Shown here: piece by piece, positions 9,809 to 17,873 of the stretch
Layout of the letters: each line of letters starts with the position of its first letter
How positions within the stretch are numbered: the first letter of the stretch is position 1
Assembly (NCBI RefSeq): GCF_038002825.1
Contig: NZ_JBBODF010000001.1
Coordinates: 1,674,001-1,738,000 of the forward strand
Direction: 5' to 3'
DNA length: 64,000 nucleotides
From: Paenibacillus sp. FSL H8-0048
GTDB taxonomy: Bacteria; Bacillota; Bacilli; Paenibacillales; Paenibacillaceae
Program-made: the position numbers and the translations under genes
Notes under the pieces: generated by a model
The model's database searches: none
The model's input: only the letters and a program-made list of their open reading frames with translations
Told to the model about the DNA's origin: nothing

Positions 9809-9856
9809 ATCCCGGCCTGTAAACGCACTATACAAGCTGCGGTTTACAGGCCGGGA
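9809..9856 (-). terminator. Intrinsic terminator of xynC
   Basis: ATCCCGGCCTGTAAAC pairs with GGTTTACAGGCCGGGAT across a 16-nt loop. On the minus strand the stem is followed by a T-rich tail (GGGATTTTTGATATTTT). It sits 44 bp after the xynC stop and separates xynC from the downstream GH30-like gene. Confidence 0.85.
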
Positions 9857-9900
9857 TGCGGGTCTAACTGCGGTTAAGTCATAAATGCTGCGACTGCATT

Positions 9901-11247
9901 CTACTGGGCAAGAACTTCCTCAGCCAAAGCAGGCTCTGCTTCAATGTCATAGATTGCATCCGTTACGGAGCTTTTGCTGCTTCCGAGTGTGGCTACGAAG
10001 GTAGTTACACTAAGCGCAGGCAGCTGGGCGGTGAAAGCGCCGTTCGACACATTAATGTTAGAGCCGGCAGCCACCTTCCGGTTGGCGTCGGTAATCCACG
10101 AAGCGAAGCTGGAGGCTGTGCCGTTCTGCAGGACGAACCGCTGGCTGACGGCCGAAGTGCTTTTATTAATAGCCACAATAACTGCCTTGTTACTGCCCTT
10201 GTAAGCCGAGACATAGACATTGGTATTCGGATTCTTGGTCGCGTCCACTCTTACATAACCCGGGCGGATGAACTTGGAGAACTGGGCCATGCTGTCCCCG
10301 CGCTTGCTGATACTGCCGTCTTCATTCATCGGGCTGTACTGGCGGCGGATATACCACCATACATAAGCCTGGAAATCCCCTTCCACCAGCGCATTGTGCA
10401 TATGGTATGCTACTTCCAGCGCTTCCGGCCACAGATTGGCCGAGTTGTTATTGCTGTTCGGATAATAGACCTCAGTCATCCACAGCTCTTTGCCTGCACC
10501 CTTCTGCTTGAAGAGCGGATAGGCAAAGTTGTTCACCTGTGTTCCATACAAATGCGCACCCAGAATATCCATATTGGCCAGTGCCTGGGAATCATTCAGA
10601 ATCGGGTCGGACATATTCTTAAGATATTGGAAGGACTCGGGAGCAATGACCCGGCAATTGATGGAACCGGCATAATTCTTCATAAAGTTCAAGACTTCGG
10701 CAGGTGTCCACCAGGTCCAGGTCTCGGCATAGTCCGGTTCATTCTGTATCGAGATCGCATACAGGTTAACCCCATTATTCTTCATATACGTCACGAAATC
10801 ATTCAGATGCTGGGCGTATGCGCCGTACTGGTTATATTTGAGACGCTTGGCCGAGGTATTCCCGTTGCGGTTGAAGGTCTCCGTCATGCTGCTGGGCGGA
10901 TTCCATGGTGAAGCAAAGACGATCGCTCCCTTGGCAACGGCCGCCTTGGCCGTGTCCAGCTCCTTATACCAGTTGTTCTTGTTTTCGTCTACAGAGATTC
11001 TCAGAATGGAGAATCCTAGCTGATTCGCCCCGTTCCCGAAGGCGGTCTCCCGCTGTGCGGCGGTCAGGTCCCCAATCCAGTTCGGATGGTTGATGCCCCC
11101 GAATCCGCGAATCTCCTGCTTCTGGGCGGACAGATTGACCGTCACATCGCTGGCTGCATTCACTTTGGACGGCGGCACCACCAGCACAGACAACATAGTT
11201 ACTGTTGCCAGCAAGGTACATAATGATTTCTTAAACGTTGATTTCAT
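9901..11247 (-). CDS. xynC: Secreted glucuronoxylanase, GH30 subfamily 8
   Basis: 448 residues with a signal peptide ending near residue 31 (KVNAAS) and a good ribosome site (AAGGAGATGAAGCA-ATG). It resembles Bacillus XynC throughout: QEIRGFGGINHPNWIGDLT at the N-terminus, acid/base Glu170 in ISIQNEPDYAE, nucleophile Glu259 in LWMTEVYYPN. The conserved YVWWYIRRQYSPM carries the Arg pair (301-302); family knowledge assigns one Arg to binding the glucuronic-acid side chain of xylan. The enzyme cuts methylglucuronoxylan next to that substituent. A short acidic tail after about residue 425 extends beyond the usual end. A cre site lies at its promoter and an AraC gene is divergent. Confidence 0.95.
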   Translation of the reverse strand: MKSTFKKSLCTLLATVTMLSVLVVPPSKVNAASDVTVNLSAQKQEIRGFGGINHPNWIGDLTAAQRETAFGNGANQLGFSILRISVDENKNNWYKELDTAKAAVAKGAIVFASPWNPPSSMTETFNRNGNTSAKRLKYNQYGAYAQHLNDFVTYMKNNGVNLYAISIQNEPDYAETWTWWTPAEVLNFMKNYAGSINCRVIAPESFQYLKNMSDPILNDSQALANMDILGAHLYGTQVNNFAYPLFKQKGAGKELWMTEVYYPNSNNNSANLWPEALEVAYHMHNALVEGDFQAYVWWYIRRQYSPMNEDGSISKRGDSMAQFSKFIRPGYVRVDATKNPNTNVYVSAYKGSNKAVIVAINKSTSAVSQRFVLQNGTASSFASWITDANRKVAAGSNINVSNGAFTAQLPALSVTTFVATLGSSKSSVTDAIYDIEAEPALAEEVLAQ

Positions 11248-11375
11248 TGCTTCATCTCCTTATTATATGATTTCTGCACAACATTCCTGCCGAATTCTGC
11301 CCCTGGTCGCACCTCCTGTCTAATCGAAGCGGCAGCTGTACCCTGTACAGGCTTGTCCTTTTTCCTTGCAACACT

Positions 11376-11389
11376 TGCAAGCGCTTCCT
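11376..11389. promoter_or_regulatory. cre site (CcpA operator) at the xynC promoter
   Basis: TGCAAGCGCTTCCT matches the 14-bp cre consensus TGNAANCGNWNNCW at every position. It lies just downstream, in the xynC direction, of a TATAAT at 11403-11398, so it would overlap the transcription start of xynC. That is a classic repressing position. No good -35 is seen for this -10, so activation by a regulator is plausible. Confidence 0.7.
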
Positions 11390-11496
11390 ATTCCTGTATT
11401 ATATTAAATAGTTGATATATCGTCGTTGCATATCAGCGATACTATATTGCGCGGATACCGATAATCCTTATATATCCAAATAAAGGAATGAATGCC

Positions 11497-12354
11497 ATGG
11501 AGCAACTTACCCAATATGTATTCACCCCGATCCCCGAAGAAATGATCTGCTTCCACAAATCAACCACCACGGAGCAGCTCAGCCCGGCTCAGCCTTATCA
11601 CCGGCACGATGCCTACGAAATCTACCTGTTCCTGAGAGGCAATACCTACATGTATGTGGAGCAGTCCTGCTACAAGCTCTCCCCCGGCGATCTGCTCCTG
11701 ATCCGACCCGGTGAGATGCACCGATGTGTCTGTGCCGACAACCAGCCCTATGAACGGATCGGGCTGAACCTGAGAAGATCCGCCCTGCGGCGGCTGTCCA
11801 GTAGCCGTACGAATCTGCTGGCCTGCTTCAACCCCTTTCCCTCCGGGCTGAACACGCTGATCCGGCTCTCCCGCGACCAGTGCGCCTTCTATACCAGACT
11901 GGCGGACCAATTGATCCATAGCCTTCACTCCGAGGAGTTCGGACAGGATCTGCTGGCCGATTCCTATGCCACCCGCCTGCTTGTATTCATCAACACGCTG
12001 CAGCAGTCTTCTGCCGCCCTGCCGCATAATCTCATGCCGGAGCTGGTCCGCCAGACAATGGCTTACATCGAGGAGCATCTGCTCGAACCGATCTGCTCCG
12101 CCCAGCTAGAGCAGGAATTCCATTACAGCGGCAAATATATAAGCCAGCAATTCAAAGAGCACACAGGACTTACCGTCCGCTCATACATCGTGAACAAGCG
12201 CGTCTCCCTGGCCATGAGCCACCTTACCTCCGGCAAGAGCGTCGCAGCCGCCTGCGAGCTGTCCGGCTTCAGCGATTACGCCAACTTCATCCGCAGCTTC
12301 ACCAAGGTCGCCGGGATGTCTCCTGGCAGATACCGGGCTGGTATGCTGCCGTAA
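11497..12354 (+). CDS. AraC-family regulator with cupin sensor domain, divergent from xynC
   Basis: 285 residues from the ATG at 11497, which sits 9 nt after AAAGGA; an ATG at 11488 directly abuts that site and is less likely. Residues about 25-80 form an AraC-type cupin (HRHDAYEIYLFLRG, LSPGDLLLIRPGEMHR). The C-terminus has two helix-turn-helix units (YISQQFKEHTGL; SGFSDYANFIRSFTKVAGMS). The regulator at 16576-17418 is a close paralogue. Divergent placement suggests it controls xynC. The cupin His/Glu residues suggest direct sugar or ligand binding, with no kinase needed. Confidence 0.88.
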   Translation: MEQLTQYVFTPIPEEMICFHKSTTTEQLSPAQPYHRHDAYEIYLFLRGNTYMYVEQSCYKLSPGDLLLIRPGEMHRCVCADNQPYERIGLNLRRSALRRLSSSRTNLLACFNPFPSGLNTLIRLSRDQCAFYTRLADQLIHSLHSEEFGQDLLADSYATRLLVFINTLQQSSAALPHNLMPELVRQTMAYIEEHLLEPICSAQLEQEFHYSGKYISQQFKEHTGLTVRSYIVNKRVSLAMSHLTSGKSVAAACELSGFSDYANFIRSFTKVAGMSPGRYRAGMLP

Positions 12355-12419
12355 GTGCACAGGCATTCTTTTGAAAAAGGTAAGGTTCATTATAGCTGTC
12401 TTTTCCCTTACATCCAGGG

Positions 12420-12558
12420 TAATGTGCTGATACTGTAGATTTAGAGGAAGTTAGGGCACTGAAAAAAGAATTGAAATTCCGGTCTCTGTAGAAGATGATT
12501 TCACTGAAATTCAAGGAAATGAACTGCATACGATGGGTATGAAATTTACGATAGCTTA
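12420..12558 (+). pseudogene. Possible degraded coding remnant
   Basis: The stretch after the AraC gene holds two short protein-like pieces in different frames: TVDLEEVRALKKELKF, then RIEIPVSVEDDFTEIQGNE running to a stop at about 12558. They look like the frameshifted C-terminal end of a lost gene. The parent protein is not recognised. Composition is more AT-rich than neighbouring genes. This is a weak call. Confidence 0.25.
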
Positions 12559-12562
12559 ATTG

Positions 12563-12606
12563 GAGCTGTCCCAGAAGCCATGAAACGGCTGCTTGGGATA
12601 GCTCTC
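12563..12606 (+). terminator. Probable terminator downstream of the AraC gene
   Basis: GAGCTGTCCCAGAAGCC and GGCTGCTTGGGATAGCTC form an imperfect stem around ATGAAAC, followed by TCTTTATG. It is about 210 bp after the AraC stop and just before the hairpin repeat array. Confidence 0.5.
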
Positions 12607-12667
12607 TTTATGCTGGAGTAGATTCAGCGTGAGCACTTGGGGGAGGGGAACGCTCCGCAACAGAACA

Positions 12668-12857
12668 ATGTATGCTGTTTTCCACATACATTCGGGCCTC
12701 ATCCCTGCGCGCCAGGCAAATGTATGCTGTTTTCCACATACATTCAGGCCTCACGCCCGCACGCCAGCAAATGTATGCTGTTTTCCACATACATTCGGGC
12801 CTCACGCCCGCACGCCAGCACAATGTATGCTGTTTTCCACATACATTCAGGCCTCAC
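12668..12857. repeat. Hairpin repeat array A, left part (four 51/52-bp units)
   Basis: Four units, at steps of 52, 51 and 52 bp, each carry the palindrome AATGTATG-10 nt-CATACATT and a GC-rich spacer (GGCCTCACGCCCGCACGCCA type). The array is cut by the IS256-family element and resumes at 14271. It lies in what was the convergent gap between two genes (11497-12354 and 14450-16426). Confidence 0.85.
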
Positions 12858-14270
12858 GGTAGCGTCAAGAAGTTTGTGTAAGAGAGTAGAAGTACCTCCC
12901 CCGGGTTACGGGTTGGGGTGCAGTGTTTCTGGGGGGAGGGGGAACCCCGACCCCCAGAAACTGGATTTCTCTGCTACGCCTCTTCCGGTGCGGGTAAAGA
13001 GGGGTAGCGTGTTTCGAATAGCTCTTTTAGCTTCTTTTTAACGGCATCCATGCCAAAGCCTTGGGCGACCCGCCCTGCATGACGTTCATTGTATTCCAGC
13101 ATCTCCAGGTACACGATTTTCTCTGCCGCATCCATGTTCGTCAGACTGTTCATCGGTTTCAGACGCTTGCGGATTTCCTTGTTCATCCGTTCGATGGGGT
13201 TCGACGTGTAGATCGCTTTACGGATCGATTCCGGATACTTGTAGAACGTCAGGAGTGTGGATAACTGTTCCTCCCAGGACCTCATTTCCTTCGGATATAG
13301 CTTGTTCCACTTCGCTTTGACCGTATCAAAGTTAGCCCGGGCTACCACTTCATCCGGTGCGGTATATACGGTTTTCAACGCTTCAAGGACATCAGTTTTG
13401 TGCTCCATCCGGATTTTAGGGAACGTGGCCCGCACTTTGTGCACTACGCAATGCTGTACATCTGCCTGAGGATAGGTCTCTTTAAACGCCGCATCCAGCC
13501 CCGGTAGTCCGTCAAACACACCCAGCAGGACTTCCTGCGCTCCGCGGTCGTACAGGTCTTTGAGTACCTCCCGCCAGCCATTCGAACTCTCTTGGCCGCC
13601 CACGTAAAACCCGAGAATTTGACGCTGTCCCTCCTCGTCAATCCCCATCGCAAAGTAGACCACTTCGCCACGGACCGTGCCCCGTTTCAGCTTCACGTAC
13701 AGCCCATCCAAGTAGATCACGGAGTACCGTTTGCTCAGGGGCCGTTTCTGCCACTGGTGGATATCGTCCAGCACCGTAGCCGTAATATTGCTGACCGTGG
13801 TGGGGGAGTAGTGGCTGCCAAACATACTTTCAATGAACCGGGCCACATCCCGCGTGCCCATGCCCGATTTATACATTTGGATGACAGCCTCTTCTAACCA
13901 TCCGTCCCGCCGCTGGTACGGCTCAAACATCTGCGTTTGGAAAAGGCTTTGGCGGTCCCGGGGCACCTGAAGATCCTCGATATGGCCGTATTTCGTGTGC
14001 AAGTCTCGCGTATAATAGCCGTTGCGACTATTACTGGCACCCGATTCTTCACTGTCCATAAACCCCTGGATTTCGGCGCGCAACAGGCGTTCCATGTTGT
14101 CTTTCACAAAATCTTTAACAAGTTTTTCAAATAGATTATTCAGAGAACTTTCGGGTAAAATATTCATTGGTAGGGTTCCTCCTTGGTGGTTTCGCAATCC
14201 CGAGGATACCCTACTTTTTTGGTGTCTGACTAGACTCCAAATCTTGGTACACAACTTACTTTACGCCATC
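12858..14270 (-). mobile_element. IS256-family insertion sequence, 1413 bp, intact ends
   Basis: Imperfect terminal inverted repeats: left end GGTAGCGTCAAGAAGTTTGT and right end (reverse complement) GATGGCGTAAAGTAAGTTGT share 17 of the first 23 bases. The 8-bp target duplication GGCCTCAC is exact on both sides (12850-12857 and 14271-14278), and lies inside the spacer of repeat array A. It carries one transposase gene on the minus strand. A strong stem after that gene (GTTTCTGGGGG with CCCCCAGAAAC, 12925-12961) likely ends its transcript. Clean ends and duplication point to a fairly recent insertion. Confidence 0.93.
12974..14167 (-). CDS. IS256-family (mutator-type) transposase
   Basis: 397 residues from the ATG at 14167, preceded by AAGGAGGAACCCTACCA; the open frame extends upstream without a ribosome site. 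The DDE triad is visible: Asp154 in VIYLDGLYVK, Asp219 in LLGVFDGLPG and Glu326 in SNPIERMNKEI. The mutator signature region is also present (ADVQHCVVHKVRATFPKI). Length is normal for the family and there are no internal stops, so it is probably active. Confidence 0.95.
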   Translation of the reverse strand: MNILPESSLNNLFEKLVKDFVKDNMERLLRAEIQGFMDSEESGASNSRNGYYTRDLHTKYGHIEDLQVPRDRQSLFQTQMFEPYQRRDGWLEEAVIQMYKSGMGTRDVARFIESMFGSHYSPTTVSNITATVLDDIHQWQKRPLSKRYSVIYLDGLYVKLKRGTVRGEVVYFAMGIDEEGQRQILGFYVGGQESSNGWREVLKDLYDRGAQEVLLGVFDGLPGLDAAFKETYPQADVQHCVVHKVRATFPKIRMEHKTDVLEALKTVYTAPDEVVARANFDTVKAKWNKLYPKEMRSWEEQLSTLLTFYKYPESIRKAIYTSNPIERMNKEIRKRLKPMNSLTNMDAAEKIVYLEMLEYNERHAGRVAQGFGMDAVKKKLKELFETRYPSLPAPEEA

Positions 14271-14370
14271 GGCCTCACGCCCGCACGCCAGCAAATGTAT
14301 GCTGTTTTCCACATACATTCGGGCCTCATCCCTGCGCGCCAGGCAAATGTATGCTGTTTCCACATACATT
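14271..14370. repeat. Hairpin repeat array A, right part (two units)
   Basis: Continuation of the array at 12668-12857 after the insertion sequence. Two further AATGTATG...CATACATT hairpins are present; the last has lost one T of its loop. Removing the insertion sequence and one copy of GGCCTCAC restores a six-unit array. Confidence 0.85.
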
Positions 14371-14384
14371 GTTCCCACAATAAA

Positions 14385-14418
14385 GGGGCTGTCGCTTTTG
14401 CGACAGCCCCATATTTTT
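14385..14418. terminator. Strong, probably bidirectional terminator
   Basis: GGGGCTGTCGC-TTTT-GCGACAGCCCC is a perfect 11-bp stem with a tight loop. It is followed on the plus strand by ATATTTTT and on the minus strand by TTTATTG. It lies 32 bp after the stop of the minus-strand gene ending at 14450. Confidence 0.85.
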
Positions 14419-14449
14419 AACAGAATATCAACCTTGAGAATGGACAGCG

Positions 14450-16426
14450 CTACTCGCTGTCCGTCTCCCAGTAATCGCCAACCAGACCTTCTATAATACT
14501 GCCGCTGGCCCAGGGCATCAGACAGAACCAGGTACTGGCCGGTGAGCCGTCACTGTAGGTCTCGGTCACCAGACCCTCCGAGTGGCAGAATCTCTCGGAC
14601 ATCCAGCCCGTCAAGCCATGATCGAACTCCCGGTCATATCTGTTGTAGGTCTGACAGCCCCAGCCGACGGTATCCAGCAGCCGCTGCTTCACATACGGAT
14701 CTTCACACTGCTGCACATAATAATACAGCTCATCTACCACGCTGCTCGACATGGGATGAATATGCGGATTGGCGACTGAGGTCACGCTCCCCCCGGAGCT
14801 GGACCAGCCCGCGGTGCTGAGCGGCGGTACCTTAACCGGTGAATTATACGCGAATTTGAAGGTGAATTCGTAAGCAAGCGCATCTCTCATATGATCCAGA
14901 TACAGCTCATCCCCAGTGAGGGCATGCAGATATCGGACCGCCCGGATATACGCCAGAATCCCTTCAGAATCAATCGCTTTATCCGTATCAAGCGGCGCTC
15001 CATAACATTCCATCCGCTTCACATAGGTCTCATAATAATGCCGCTCACTGCGCTTCAGGCTGTCCAGATGCGACCGGTTTCCGGTGAGCCAGCTATAGTA
15101 AGCTATGGCCGCCAAGACCCACGTCCCGCTGAAGGAATCATATTCAAGACCGGCACCGGTTCTCTCGGAGAGAATCGTAGGGTATTCACCGTCCGAATTC
15201 CGGCTTCTCTCCAGTACAGGGAGAATCTTACGCACGAAGTCCACCCAGTCCTCGTGGATGACATGGCTCAGTCTTTTCTCATATTCGTAGGCCTTCATAA
15301 TATAGAATAAGGCCTGTCCGCACAGATAAGCGGAATGTCCCGGCGTGCGCATCCCGTCAAACCACCAGCCGTGAATGCTCCATCTGCCGTCCTGATAGGC
15401 CTCGTAAGGGAGACCGGAAGCCGGGTTCAGGGAGTTCGCGATGATATTCTCAATGCAGGAGAGGGCCTGCCCGCGCATAGGCTCATCTCCCAGCCGCAGC
15501 GCAGCCATCAGCATAGGAGTGGCTACAGTCAAACCGTTTGTCCAGCTGGTGGAGATGATTTTATTATACCGGTACCCGCCCTTCTCCTTGTCCTCATAGA
15601 CAAAGGTTGTGTAGCTCCGGTCCTCAGGCAGCCATGCATACTGATAGATGGCCTTCGACAGATCGGCCGCTGCGGTCCGACTATCACTGCCGGATCTTGG
15701 GGGCTGATGATAGCGGGAATAAATCTCTTCCAGTGCAGCATGGATACCCAGCTCAGATCCGGCCGTATACGCATACAGATCCAATGTGAACGTTACAGTT
15801 TCCGAAGCCGCCAGCTCGAAGCAGTTCTCCTCCAGCGGTGCCCGCTCCTTGACGAGATGCGATTTGATGAACAGAAGCGGTGCATTCTCATACCCCAGCG
15901 TATACCCGACCGTTCCCTTGGCAAGCGAGCAGGTGAAGCCGCCATACTGGAAGAACTCCCCCTCCAGCCCAGGCTTCCACGGGGTCTTCTCTCCCTCCCT
16001 GTATATAAAATAAGGGCTGGCGCATAATCCGTACACTGTCCCGGTGTCATATACAAGCGCAGCAGGGTGTGACAGCCGGTCGCTGCGCACCATCCACCAG
16101 GAAGATGAAGGACGCGCGGGCTTCCCCTCCCTTAATCTCGGGAATTCGTTCGGGACATTCTGCGGAGCTTCTCCCCGGTTACGGCCATACATAAATGCAG
16201 GAAGAAAAAAGCGCGGATCAGCCTTGGCGAACGGCAACTCCACATGAATGACGCCTGACCAAGGCGCGCTGTTCAGATTCGTGAGCTGCACATGAGCCTG
16301 AAAGGGATGCTGTGCACTGCCTGTCCCGCCTGTTATCTCTACAGATGCATGCAGTCCATGCCCGTTAAGTCCGGTATACTCTGAAGCTTCCTGAGTCTTG
16401 CTTCTTGCCGTTATAATCAGTTCCAC
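14450..16426 (-). CDS. Large cytoplasmic (alpha/alpha)-toroid protein, probable glycoside hydrolase of unrecognised family
   Basis: 658 residues, no signal peptide, GTG start with CTGGAGGACAGAATA upstream. The N-terminal third is beta-rich; from about residue 250 the sequence is helical with repeated Trp/Tyr/His motifs typical of six-hairpin glycosidases (STSWTNGLTVATPMLMAAL, IHGWWFDGMRTPGHSAYLCG, TYSDGSPASTWFCLMPWASG). It cannot be placed in a named family by eye, and catalytic residues are not assigned. A paralogous AraC regulator (16576) is divergent, which links it to regulated sugar use. Its terminator is at 14385-14418. Confidence 0.6.
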   Translation of the reverse strand: MELIITARSKTQEASEYTGLNGHGLHASVEITGGTGSAQHPFQAHVQLTNLNSAPWSGVIHVELPFAKADPRFFLPAFMYGRNRGEAPQNVPNEFPRLREGKPARPSSSWWMVRSDRLSHPAALVYDTGTVYGLCASPYFIYREGEKTPWKPGLEGEFFQYGGFTCSLAKGTVGYTLGYENAPLLFIKSHLVKERAPLEENCFELAASETVTFTLDLYAYTAGSELGIHAALEEIYSRYHQPPRSGSDSRTAAADLSKAIYQYAWLPEDRSYTTFVYEDKEKGGYRYNKIISTSWTNGLTVATPMLMAALRLGDEPMRGQALSCIENIIANSLNPASGLPYEAYQDGRWSIHGWWFDGMRTPGHSAYLCGQALFYIMKAYEYEKRLSHVIHEDWVDFVRKILPVLERSRNSDGEYPTILSERTGAGLEYDSFSGTWVLAAIAYYSWLTGNRSHLDSLKRSERHYYETYVKRMECYGAPLDTDKAIDSEGILAYIRAVRYLHALTGDELYLDHMRDALAYEFTFKFAYNSPVKVPPLSTAGWSSSGGSVTSVANPHIHPMSSSVVDELYYYVQQCEDPYVKQRLLDTVGWGCQTYNRYDREFDHGLTGWMSERFCHSEGLVTETYSDGSPASTWFCLMPWASGSIIEGLVGDYWETDSE

Positions 16427-16464
16427 TATTCTGTCCTCCAGTCTGCTCTATTACGATAAAATGA

Positions 16465-16493
16465 TTGCAAATCCTATTCCTGCATGCTAGGAT
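16465..16493 (+). promoter_or_regulatory. Possible overlapping divergent promoters between the 14450 and 16576 genes
   Basis: On the plus strand TTGCAA-17 bp-TAGGAT leads to the AraC gene. The same segment holds the inverted repeat ATCCTA...TAGGAT, whose minus-strand reading gives a -10-like TAGGAT with ATGACA about 19 bp upstream. By-eye call. Confidence 0.35.
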
Positions 16494-16575
16494 AATGTCA
16501 TTTTAAAGTAGTTCCAGAGAAGAATCATTGCAGGTTCCGCTGTTATTATTGCGCGAAATGATCCGGAGGTTACCC

Positions 16576-17418
16576 ATGAACGAGCCTTTTGAGCTTCGCT
16601 ATGACCCTATCCATAAAGATTACCTCTACCTGCACAGGACAACCACCTATAATATGGGAACCTTCTATCACCGCCATGAAGCATATGAGCTGTACCTATT
16701 TCTGCGCGGCAACGTCAAGTTCTATATTGAGAACAGCTGCTACCACCTGCGGCGCGGAGATCTGCTTGTGCTGAACCCGGAAGAGATGCACCGTTCCTTC
16801 AGCCAGGATGAATCAGAATATGAAAGGATTACGATCAATCTGCAAAAATCTTATCTGCACCGCCTCTCTACTCCGGCTACTCCACTATCCTGGTGCTTCG
16901 ACTACCGTCCGAAGGGAAAGGGCAACATCGTTCATCTGGAGGAAGCCGAGCTTCAGCAGGTTCTCCGGTTGACCGGCGATCTGGAGAAGGCCCTCTCATC
17001 CGATATGTATGGGGCAGATATCCTCGCCAACAGCATGCTTGCTCAATTATTGGTGCTGACCAACACCGTGTTTCATAGAACAAGCATCGTTCCTGCGGAT
17101 ATCATGCCGGAGCTGGTCCGCAGGACGATGGAGTATATTGATGCCCACCTGGGGCAGCCCCTCACGCTTGAGCAGCTTAGCGGCCTCTTTCATCTGAACA
17201 GCACCTATATCAGCAGACAGTTCAAACAACACACAGGACTAACGCTGCGCTCCTATATCCTGGACCGCCGGATTTCGTTAGCCAAGGCTTACCTCCGGGA
17301 CGGCCTTAGTCTTACCGAGGCCTGTTATCAATCCGGCTTCAGCGATTACGCGAACTTTATCCGCAGCTTCACCAAGGTGGCCGGAGTATCTCCGGGCAGA
17401 TATGCTAAGCAGGAATAA
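16576..17418 (+). CDS. AraC-family regulator with cupin sensor domain, divergent from the 14450-16426 gene
   Basis: 280 residues from the ATG at 16576, preceded by CCGGAGGTTACCC; an upstream in-frame start lacks a ribosome site. The N-terminal cupin (YHRHEAYELYLFLRGNVKFY, LRRGDLLVLNPEEMHR) and C-terminal double helix-turn-helix (TYISRQFKQHTGLTLRSYI, SGFSDYANFIRSFTKVAGVS) are very similar to the regulator at 11497-12354. The two are clear paralogues, each divergent from a carbohydrate-active enzyme gene. It probably regulates the toroid-protein gene. Confidence 0.88.
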   Translation: MNEPFELRYDPIHKDYLYLHRTTTYNMGTFYHRHEAYELYLFLRGNVKFYIENSCYHLRRGDLLVLNPEEMHRSFSQDESEYERITINLQKSYLHRLSTPATPLSWCFDYRPKGKGNIVHLEEAELQQVLRLTGDLEKALSSDMYGADILANSMLAQLLVLTNTVFHRTSIVPADIMPELVRRTMEYIDAHLGQPLTLEQLSGLFHLNSTYISRQFKQHTGLTLRSYILDRRISLAKAYLRDGLSLTEACYQSGFSDYANFIRSFTKVAGVSPGRYAKQE

Positions 17419-17529
17419 AACAGAATGTAGAATGTTCGCGGGAAGTGGAGCGGGAAGGCGCAGTGTCTGCGGAAGGCGGGACTGGATCATTAGGGTAGGC
17501 TTACAGCGTCTGACTCATGACGGCGGACT

Positions 17530-17715
17530 TATAGAAGTGGAAATTGTACATCTAATTTGGCGGTAAAGGGGTACGTAAACTAATTAGTTGGAAAAATGCA
17601 GCTTACTCGGTCCAACTTCTGCTAAATAAATCATATTCCAGGAATTAAGTGTACTTTATCCAGCCGTTTCCCCCTAATCCTCCATTACGCAAAATTAAAT
17701 GCCTTTTTTCCAACT
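17530..17715. repeat. Cluster of GTTGGAAAAA...CTTAATT repeats
   Basis: The 455-bp gap between convergent genes carries four related elements of about 22-28 bp: GTGGAAATTGTACATCTAAT (from 17536), GTTGGAAAAATGCAGCTTAC (from 17588), and two inverted copies (ATTAAGTGTACTTTATCCAG near 17645, AATTAAATGCCTTTTTTCCA near 17692). Relatives occur at 43066-43275. No gene is seen in this gap. Confidence 0.5.
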
Positions 17716-17749
17716 CCATCCGCCCTTCCCTCTTGCTACGAATCATTAA

Positions 17750-17776
17750 GGCCCCCAGCCGAGCCGGGGGTTGTTG
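17750..17776 (+). terminator. Terminator facing the AraC gene side
   Basis: CCCCC-AGCCGAGCC-GGGGG followed by TTGTTGTAT. A modest hairpin in the plus direction, about 330 bp after the AraC stop. Confidence 0.45.
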
Positions 17777-17788
17777 TATAAAAAAAAC

Positions 17789-17815
17789 AAGCCTCCCATA
17801 ACGGGAGGCTTGAAG
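17789..17815 (-). terminator. Intrinsic terminator of the uidA operon
   Basis: CAAGCCTCCC-GTTAT-GGGAGGCTTG on the minus strand is a perfect 10-bp stem followed by TTTTTTTTAT. It lies about 60 bp after the uidA stop. Confidence 0.92.
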
Positions 17816-17873
17816 GGTTGGAGACTTGCAGGCTTGCAGGTTTGCAAGCTTGCGCTGCAACCGAAAGTTCATT

